Assembly (NCBI RefSeq): GCF_014656295.1
Contig: NZ_BNCD01000006.1
Span: forward strand, 309,056 to 373,055
Direction of reading: 5' to 3'
Length of the DNA: 64,000 nucleotides
From: Streptomyces sulfonofaciens
GTDB taxonomy: Bacteria > Actinomycetota > Actinomycetes > Streptomycetales > Streptomycetaceae
The position numbers and the translations under genes were made by a program. Shown here piece by piece: positions 58,263 through 64,000 of the stretch (its first letter is position 1; the number at the start of each line of letters is the position of its first letter). The notes beneath the pieces are model-generated. The model was given only the letters and a program-made list of their open reading frames with translations. It was not told where the DNA came from and did not search any database.

Positions 58263-59855
58263 CTAGTGGAAGAAGTGCCGCGTCCCGGTGAAGTACATCG
58301 TCACCCCCGCCTTCCGCGCGGCCTCGACCGCCTGCTCGTCGCGGATCGAGCCGCCCGGCTGCACGATCGCCCGCACACCGGCGGCGATCAGGATCTCCGG
58401 GCCGTCGGGGAACGGGAAGAACGCGTCCGACGCGGCGTAGGAGCCCCGGGCACGCTCGGCCCCCGCGCGCTCCACGGCCAGCCGGCACGAGTCCACGCGG
58501 TTGACCTGGCCCATGCCGACACCGACGCTCGCGCCGTCCTTGGCGAGCAGGATCGCGTTGGACTTCACGGCCCGGCACGCCTTCCACGCGAAGGCCAGCT
58601 CGCCCAGCTCCGCCTCGGACAGCGCGGCACCGGCCGCCAGCGTCCAGGCGGCCGGGTCGTCGCCCTCGGCCTGGAACCGGTCGGCGGCCTGGAGCAGCGC
58701 GCCGCCGTCGATCTGCCGCACCTCGACCCGGCCCGCGGGGCCGCCCGCGACGCGCAGCACCCGGATGTTCTTCTTCTTGGTCAGCGCCTGAAGTGCGCCG
58801 TCCTCGTAGCCGGGTGCCACGATGACCTCGGTGAAGATGTCGGCGACCTGCTCCGCCAGCTCCCTGGAGACCGGGCGGTTGACGGCGATGACACCGCCGT
58901 AGGCCGACACCGGGTCGCACGCGTGCGCCTTGCGGTGCGCCTCCGCGACGTCCGCGCCGATCGCGATCCCGCACGGGTTGGCGTGCTTGATGATGGCGAC
59001 GGCGGGCTCGGCGTGGTCGTAGGCGGCGCGCAGGGCGGCGTCCGTGTCGGTGTAGTTGTTGTACGACATCTCCTTGCCGTGCAACTGCTCGGCCTCGGCG
59101 AGGCCCTGCGTGCCGTCGACGTACAGCGCGGCGCCCTGGTGCGGGTTCTCGCCGTAGCGGAGCACGTTCTCGCGCCGGTAGGTGGCGCCGAGGAAGTCGG
59201 GGTGGCCGCTGTCGTCGGCCGGCGCGTAGTCGGCGGCGAACCAGGAGGCGACGGCGACGTCGTACGCGGCGGTGTGCTGGAACGCCTCGGCCGCCAGCCG
59301 CTTGCGGGCCGTCAGGTCGAAGCCGCCGGCGCGGACCGCCGCGAGCACGTCACCGTAGCGCTCGGGGCTGGTGACCACGGCCACCGAGGGATGGTTCTTG
59401 GCGGCGGCGCGCACCATCGACGGACCGCCGATGTCGATCTGCTCCACGCACTCGTCGGGCGAGGCGCCGGAGGCGACGGTCTCCCGGAACGGGTACAGAT
59501 TGCTGACCAGCAACTGGAACGGCTCGACGCCCAGCTCCGCGAGCTGGCTGCGGTGGTCCTCCAGGCGGAGGTCGGCGAGGAGACCGGCGTGCACGCGCGG
59601 GTGCAGCGTCTTGACCCGGCCGTCGAGGCACTCCGGGAAACCGGTCAGCTCCTCGACCCTGGTGACCGGCACGCCGGCGGCCGCGATCCGTGCGGCGGTG
59701 GAACCGGTCGACACCAGCTCGACACCGGCCTCGTGCAGTTGGCGCGCGAGGTCTTCCAGGCCCGTCTTGTCGTAGACGCTGACGAGCGCCCGGCGGATGG
59801 GCACCCGCGAGGTGTTCCCGCTGGTGGCTTCGGTGGTCACGCCCTCATTGCTCAT
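58263..59855 (-). CDS. purH: bifunctional AICAR transformylase/IMP cyclohydrolase
   Basis: 530 residues. The N-terminal IMP cyclohydrolase part ([49 protein letters not shown]) is followed by the AICAR transformylase part with [24 protein letters not shown] (catalytic Lys-His) and [12 protein letters not shown]. Catalyses the last two steps to IMP, using 10-formyl-THF. Overlaps purN by 11 bp. Confidence 0.96.
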   Translation of the reverse strand: MSNEGVTTEATSGNTSRVPIRRALVSVYDKTGLEDLARQLHEAGVELVSTGSTAARIAAAGVPVTRVEELTGFPECLDGRVKTLHPRVHAGLLADLRLEDHRSQLAELGVEPFQLLVSNLYPFRETVASGASPDECVEQIDIGGPSMVRAAAKNHPSVAVVTSPERYGDVLAAVRAGGFDLTARKRLAAEAFQHTAAYDVAVASWFAADYAPADDSGHPDFLGATYRRENVLRYGENPHQGAALYVDGTQGLAEAEQLHGKEMSYNNYTDTDAALRAAYDHAEPAVAIIKHANPCGIAIGADVAEAHRKAHACDPVSAYGGVIAVNRPVSRELAEQVADIFTEVIVAPGYEDGALQALTKKKNIRVLRVAGGPAGRVEVRQIDGGALLQAADRFQAEGDDPAAWTLAAGAALSEAELGELAFAWKACRAVKSNAILLAKDGASVGVGMGQVNRVDSCRLAVERAGAERARGSYAASDAFFPFPDGPEILIAAGVRAIVQPGGSIRDEQAVEAARKAGVTMYFTGTRHFFH

Positions 59856-60492
59856 CGGGCAGCATTACCTTTCGTCCCTCGATGCGGTAGCCGTGCCGGG
59901 CCAGTCGCCCCACGACATCGACGAGCAGCCGTCGCTCGACGTCCTTGATGCGCTCATGGAGAGCGGCTTCGCCTTCCTCGGTGTCCTCTTCGACCACCTC
60001 GACCGCGCTCTGCGCGATGATCGGGCCGGTGTCGACGCCGTCGTCGACGAAGTGGACGGTGCAGCCGGTGATCTTGGCGCCGTACGCGAGTGCGTCGCGC
60101 ACCCCGTGGGCCCCCGGGAAACTGGGCAGCAGCGCGGGATGGGTGTTGACGATCCGCCCGCCGAACCGGGCGAGGAACTCCCTGCCCACGATCTTCATGA
60201 AGCCCGCGGAGACCACCAGGTCGGGGCGGTGCGCGGCGGTGGCCCCGGTCAGCGCGGCATCCCACTCGGCGCGGCTCCCGTAGTCGTTGACGCGGCACAC
60301 GAAGGTGGGCAGCCCCGCGGCACGGGCACGGTCGAGTCCGGTGGCCGAGTGCCGGTCGGCGCCTACGGCGACGATCCGGGCGCCGTACTCCTCGGGCCCC
60401 CGGGCGGCGATGGCGTCGAGCAGGGCCTGCAGATTGGTGCCGGAGCCGGAGACCAGCACGACGACGCGCTTGGCGGCCTCAGTGGGAGCCAC
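59845..60492 (-). CDS. purN: phosphoribosylglycinamide formyltransferase
   Basis: 215 residues; GTG with AAAGGG upstream. [16 protein letters not shown] binds phosphate; [36 protein letters not shown] (catalytic Asn/His) and [14 protein letters not shown] (catalytic Asp) are all present. Third step of purine synthesis, using 10-formyl-THF. Operon with purH. Its long leader carries direct repeats and a strong hairpin. Confidence 0.95.
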   Translation of the reverse strand: MAPTEAAKRVVVLVSGSGTNLQALLDAIAARGPEEYGARIVAVGADRHSATGLDRARAAGLPTFVCRVNDYGSRAEWDAALTGATAAHRPDLVVSAGFMKIVGREFLARFGGRIVNTHPALLPSFPGAHGVRDALAYGAKITGCTVHFVDDGVDTGPIIAQSAVEVVEEDTEEGEAALHERIKDVERRLLVDVVGRLARHGYRIEGRKVMLPDEQ

Positions 60493-60578
60493 GGTGGGGC
60501 CCTTTCTCACAGGAGCTGATGTCGGGACGGGCCGGCCGGATGGCGGCCGGCGGGACCGGGCGGTGGGCTCCGGGCGGT

Positions 60579-60618
60579 CGTACGGCTCTGTACGTCCGCC
60601 CGGCCGTACGGCTTTGTA
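60579..60618. promoter_or_regulatory. direct repeats upstream of purN
   Basis: CGTACGGCTCTGTA (60579-60592) and CGTACGGCTTTGTA (60605-60618) differ by one base and are 26 bp apart. They lie about 90-125 bp before purN. Candidate operator for purine control or for the divergent gene. Confidence 0.4.
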
Positions 60619-60667
60619 GGGTCGTACGAGGGCTTCGCTTCCCCGAATACGGGGAACCCTACGAAGC
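60616..60667 (-). other. structured element in the purN leader region
   Basis: TTCCCCG-AATA-CGGGGAA forms a 7-bp stem with a tetraloop (60639-60656). GCTTCG/CGAAGC (60632-60637 and 60662-60667) extends it, while GTAGGG/CCCTAC (60616-60621 and 60657-60662) offers a competing or pseudoknotted pairing. It matches no riboswitch I know. Confidence 0.4.
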
Positions 60668-61150
60668 GGCCGACGCCCGCAACGATACCGGCCCCCTGGA
60701 GCGGCCCCCACGGGACGGGGGCGGGGCCGGGAGGTAGCGTCTGGGGAGGTCCGTACGGGAACGCTGCGGGGCCTTGGGTCGTTGGCACTGCACGGGGCCG
60801 CGCAGTGGGCGGCTCCTGAGGGTCCGTCGATGGTTCGCCGGGCGGGGACCGGCGTTCGCGGGTCGGTTCCCACGGTCAGCAGGAGACCCCGCCCGACCGG
60901 TACGGACCGGGCAGGGCCCCTGCAGGGCTTCCGTACCGACCGCGTACGGACCCCGTAGGGACTCCGCACGGACCCCGCACGGACTCCGTACGAAGCCACA
61001 CCGACCCCGCCGACGACACCGACCACGCCGACCACGCCGACCACGCCGACCACCGAAGATCCGACGCCCCGCCCCGACAGCACCGAGCGCACCAGCAGCA
61101 CCGAGCGCACACCGACACCGCCCCTACCACCGAGGGAAGACGCACACCTG
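60668..61150. other. gene-free part of the purN divergent region with short repeats
   Basis: About 480 bp. Many GTACGG words and CGGACYCC units (60940-61000) and a 9-bp GACCACGCC repeat at 61021-61047. No credible gene. Confidence 0.45.
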
Positions 61151-62209
61151 ATGCCGGACCGAAGCCTCCGCCACCTGCCGCTGCCCTCGCAGCCCTTCAC
61201 GCCCGGGCCGCCGCGGGGCGCGGAGCACGGGGCTCCACTCCTGCGCGAGCAGCACCCCGCTCCGCCGCGGGGCGGTTCGTACGAGGGCGCGCCCGGCGAG
61301 GGAGCCGAGGGTGCGCAGGGGCCCGGAGGGGCTTCGGAGCCCGGGGCCGCCGAGGGTCCCGGCGGCCTGGGCGGCACGCCGGGAGCGAGTGGCGCCGGTG
61401 ACTCGGGAGCAACAGGCGGCGCGCGGGGGCGCGGAGGAGCGCGCGAACAGCCTGACCGTGCGGACAATCCGTTCGCACCGCCGCCCGAGGGTGCGCCGGA
61501 CCGGCCGTGGCAGCCACGCCGCCCCGCGGGCGGCTCCGGCTCACGTTCCGGTTCCGGTTCCGGTTCGGACCGTGGGAGCGGGCGGTCCCCGTGGGGCAGC
61601 CAGTGGAGCAACCAGCAGCCCGGCCGCTCGTCCGGCGGCTTCGGGGAGCGGCCCGGCGGCCAGAGTGGGCCCGAGGACCCCGGGAGCCAGGGCGGCGGCC
61701 TGCGCTGGGACCCCACGGACCCGGCACAGCGACGCGCCCGGTACGCCCTGCTCTGCGGCATGTGGGCGTTCTTCTTCGCCCTCTTCGGCTGGCGTGACGT
61801 GGCCCTGCTGCTCGGGGCGCTCGGCCTCTACTGGGGCATCAGCTCGCTGCGCGCCAAGCCCGGCAAGGCGGGAAAGCCGGATCCGGCGGCGCCCGCTGCC
61901 GGGCCGGCCCGGCAGCCGTCCGAGGCGGCGGATGCGGGCGCGGCAGCCGGTTCGCGCCCCGCCGCCCCTTCCGCTTCCACTTCCGCCTCCGTTCCCGGAC
62001 CGGGAGCGAGGCCGCAGACCACGGCCGCGGTCAGCGGTCTGGTGACCGCGGCCCTGGCCCTGGCGATGGTGGCCGCGACCTTCACGGCCCAGCTTGTCTA
62101 CAAGGACTACTACACCTGTGTGAACGACTCCCTGACCGCCTCGGCCAGGCACTCCTGCGAGCACCTCCTGCCGCAGGACCTGCGGTCGGTACTGGGCACG
62201 GAGGGCTGA
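61151..62209 (+). CDS. hypothetical membrane protein with long disordered leader
   Basis: 352 residues, ATG ~12 bases after GAGGGAAG. Residues 1-190 are Gly/Pro/Ala/Ser-rich and disordered, with GSGSRSGSGSGSD runs. Then LRWDPTDPAQRRARYALLCGMWAFFFALFGW leads into two membrane helices (about 195-230), another low-complexity stretch and a final helix (AAVSGLVTAALALAMVAATFTAQ). The tail YKDYYTCVNDSLTASARHSCEHLLP has two Cys, likely outside the membrane. I do not recognise a named family. Confidence 0.7.
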   Translation: MPDRSLRHLPLPSQPFTPGPPRGAEHGAPLLREQHPAPPRGGSYEGAPGEGAEGAQGPGGASEPGAAEGPGGLGGTPGASGAGDSGATGGARGRGGAREQPDRADNPFAPPPEGAPDRPWQPRRPAGGSGSRSGSGSGSDRGSGRSPWGSQWSNQQPGRSSGGFGERPGGQSGPEDPGSQGGGLRWDPTDPAQRRARYALLCGMWAFFFALFGWRDVALLLGALGLYWGISSLRAKPGKAGKPDPAAPAAGPARQPSEAADAGAAAGSRPAAPSASTSASVPGPGARPQTTAAVSGLVTAALALAMVAATFTAQLVYKDYYTCVNDSLTASARHSCEHLLPQDLRSVLGTEG

Positions 62210-62276
62210 GGCTCCACCGCGGTCCGACCACGGCTCCCTGACGGACGGGCGGCCGGGCGTTCCGCGGGTCCGGATT

Positions 62277-62375
62277 CCGGCGCTCGGGGGATTCGGGGCT
62301 CCAGGGCTCCGGCCCTTCGGGGATTCGGGGGTTCCGGCGTTCGCGGGTTCCGGCGCTCGGGGGATTCGGGGCTCC
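62277..62375. repeat. 26-bp direct repeat, two copies
   Basis: Identical 26-bp segments starting CCGGCGCTCGGGGG at 62277 and 62350, inside the 335-bp gap between two genes. Confidence 0.65.
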
Positions 62376-62440
62376 GGCGCTCCGGCGCTTCGGCGCTTCG
62401 GCGCTCCGGCGCTCCGGCGCTCCGGCGCTCCGGCGCTCCG
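62371..62440. repeat. 8-bp tandem repeat (GCTYCGGC, about 8.75 copies)
   Basis: Nearly nine consecutive copies of GCTCCGGC/GCTTCGGC. An 8-bp unit is prone to slippage. No gene overlaps it, although it lies about 105 bp after the DUF6350 stop. Confidence 0.8.
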
Positions 62441-62544
62441 AAATGATCCGGCGCTTCGGCGGAGGGGCGGTCGGCGGGGTGCCGGGCGGTCGTCTGGGGC
62501 GGGGCGCGGTGGGGCTGCGGCCCGGTCTCGCGAGCCTTGGGTGT

Positions 62545-64000
62545 TCAGGCCGGGCGGCGGAAGCGGCGGGCCCGCCCACGCACCCGCCAGGCGCGCAGGA
62601 CCAGGACGGTCGGCGTGCCCACCAGCAGCATCCAGGCCGTGGCCGCGACACCGGGCTGCCACCGGACGGGGCCGAAGCGGGACAGCTCCCGGGTGCCCAT
62701 CGCGCCGCCCGCCAGCTCGCACAGGCCGGCCGTCATCGCACCGCACAGCAGCGCCGCACCCGTCACCACGAGCAGGGTGCGCCCCCAGCCCCAGGCGTCC
62801 TCCCGCTCCCCGTACGCCGGTGCCGCCGCGCCCGCCGTACGCCAGGCGAGCGTCACCCCGGCGGCCAGCGGCACCACGCCGACCGCCCAGCTCAGCGGTG
62901 CGCCGTACCCTTCCGCGGGCAGCACGGGCAGCCGCGGCGCACCCGGCAGCAGTGGTACCGCGGCCGTGCCCAGCGGGGCCACCAGGTGGCCCGCGCCGAG
63001 CAGGAAGCCGGGACCGAGGGCGAAGGACGCGCCCCACACCGCCGCGTTCGGCAGCAGGGCCAGCGCCAGCAGGACGACGGCCGCGCGGCCGGAGTTGTCC
63101 TGTGCCAGGTGGAGGAAGGCGGTGCGGGCCTCCGCCGGCCGGCACAGCAGCGGAAGCAGGGCGAGCAGGGCACCGCCCGTGAGCAGGACGGCCGTGCCCG
63201 CGGTCGCGGACCGTACGGTGGCCCGCAGCCGCCTGCGGGCCATCGCCCTGCCCGACGGTTCGGCCACGGCACCGGCATCACGGGCTCCCCGGCCCCGTCC
63301 GGCTGCCGGGGCCGGCCGGCCGCCTGGGCCACGGGAGCCCCCCGCGGCCCTCCGCGCCGCCGCCCGGGACGCACGGCGGCCGGAAGCCGCCGGGCCCCGA
63401 ACCTCCGCCCCAGCGACGGGGGACGGTGCGGCGCCGCCACCGCCTCCGGACCGTCCCGTGCTGCCGCCACCGGCCGGAGGGGATTCCGTGCCACCGGCCG
63501 GCGACCGGTCGGCACCGACCACCGGGGAGGGTCCGCTGCCGTCCGCCGGAGGCGGGTCGGCGCTGCCGACCGGGGACCGCTCGCCTCCGTGGGGCGGGCA
63601 CGGTTCGACCCGGGGGGCCGCGGATGAGTCGGTCATGTCGGCGGCGGACGGCTCGGCAGCGCCGGATGCCGCCGTGGCCCCGCTCGCCGTCGCGGCAGAA
63701 GCCACCACCGCCCCGGCGGAGACCGCCGCCCCCGCCGAGGCGGAGACCCCCGCCGATGCGAGTGCTTCCGCGCCGCTCCCGAACGCACCGCCCCCGGCCG
63801 CGCCGTTCCGGCCCTGCGCGGCTCGCCCCCGCTCCGGGGTGACCGCGACGGCAGCGTCCGGCGCGGACGGCCCGCCGCCGGGGTCCGGCGCAGCGCCCCC
63901 CGCCGCAGCGCCCCCCGCCGCAGCGCCCCCCGCCGCGGGGCCGCCCGAGGCGGCGGCGGACGCGGCGGCCGGCCCGCGCCCGGCCCGGGCCCCGGGTGCC
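62545..64000 (-). CDS. DUF6350 multi-spanning membrane protein, 5'-partial
   Basis: The frame is open to the right edge, so only the C-terminal ~485 residues are present. The C-terminal half matches DUF6350 (PerM-like annotation in streptomycetes): TAGTAVLLTGGALLALLPLL, VLLALALLPNAAVWGASFALGPGFLLGAG, GAPLSWAVGVVPLAAGVTLAW and a closing FGPVRWQPGVAATAWMLLVG, about six helices. Between this and the edge is a ~300-residue Ala/Gly/Pro/Ser/Arg-rich stretch (62.9-64 kb side), far longer than the linker I expect in the family. Role unknown; likely envelope. Confidence 0.8.
   Translation of the reverse strand, partial: APGARAGRGPAAASAAASGGPAAGGAAAGGAAAGGAAPDPGGGPSAPDAAVAVTPERGRAAQGRNGAAGGGAFGSGAEALASAGVSASAGAAVSAGAVVASAATASGATAASGAAEPSAADMTDSSAAPRVEPCPPHGGERSPVGSADPPPADGSGPSPVVGADRSPAGGTESPPAGGGSTGRSGGGGGAAPSPVAGAEVRGPAASGRRASRAAARRAAGGSRGPGGRPAPAAGRGRGARDAGAVAEPSGRAMARRRLRATVRSATAGTAVLLTGGALLALLPLLCRPAEARTAFLHLAQDNSGRAAVVLLALALLPNAAVWGASFALGPGFLLGAGHLVAPLGTAAVPLLPGAPRLPVLPAEGYGAPLSWAVGVVPLAAGVTLAWRTAGAAAPAYGEREDAWGWGRTLLVVTGAALLCGAMTAGLCELAGGAMGTRELSRFGPVRWQPGVAATAWMLLVGTPTVLVLRAWRVRGRARRFRRPA

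Overview
The window is chromosomal DNA of a Streptomyces-type actinomycete. The evidence is very high GC, codons that nearly all end in G or C, many GTG and some TTG starts behind strong GGAGG sites, secreted GH20, GH25 and lectin proteins, DUF5133 and DUF6415 families, and a housekeeping order (sdhCDAB, SCO4848-family protein, D-Ala-D-Ala carboxypeptidase, trpS, glyA, rocD, mdh, folD, purH, purN) that I recall as Streptomyces core synteny. No rRNA, tRNA, insertion sequence or CRISPR array was seen.

Layout. 1-7.6 kb: end of a secreted ricin-type lectin, an SMI1/KNR4-like protein, a conserved hypothetical, a secreted alpha/beta hydrolase, a membrane Ser/Thr kinase, and a divergent TetR/SDR pair. 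7.9-9.9 kb: hemerythrin-domain protein, SigB/F/G-type stress sigma factor and DUF5133 protein. 10-15.8 kb: GH20 hexosaminidase and an sdhCDAB operon. 15.8-20.4 kb: a quinate/shikimate locus (dehydratase with two frame breaks and an internal deletion, shikimate dehydrogenase, TetR, MHS transporter). 20.4-26.7 kb: metallophosphoesterase, DUF6415 protein, small hypothetical, XRE/TPR regulator, and a GAF-GAF-SpoIIE-HATPase protein. 27.3-31.4 kb: cell-envelope genes (SCO4848-family protein, two tandem GH25 lysozymes, D-Ala-D-Ala carboxypeptidase). 31.5-36.1 kb: five genes that match the mycobacterial decaprenylphosphoryl-arabinose (DPA) route: GtrA, UbiA-type DPPR synthase, PAP2 phosphatase, DprE1 and DprE2. 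36.2-41.9 kb: 2H RNA ligase-like protein, trpS, glyA with a ZTP (pfl) riboswitch, and rocD. 42-45.4 kb: a MocR regulator divergent from a three-gene overlapping operon (two AhpD-like proteins and an isocitrate lyase/PEP mutase family enzyme). 45.5-52.8 kb: a tightly coupled choline/glycine betaine operon (aldehyde dehydrogenase, GMC oxidoreductase, ATPase, fused double permease, lipoprotein). 53-64 kb: secreted LolA/LprG-like protein, mdh, DUF3017 protein, folD, a Pro/Gly/Tyr-rich membrane protein, purH, purN, a hypothetical membrane protein and the C-terminal part of a DUF6350 protein that runs off the right end.

How the genes work together. The glyA, folD, purN and purH products form the one-carbon/purine branch; glyA carries the ZTP sensor. 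The betaine operon would import choline or betaine and oxidise choline to betaine for osmoprotection. The DPA genes are the most intriguing set, because streptomycetes are not known for an arabinogalactan and no arabinosyltransferase is visible here. The quinate/shikimate locus appears to be decaying at its dehydratase while its regulator, dehydrogenase and transporter stay intact.
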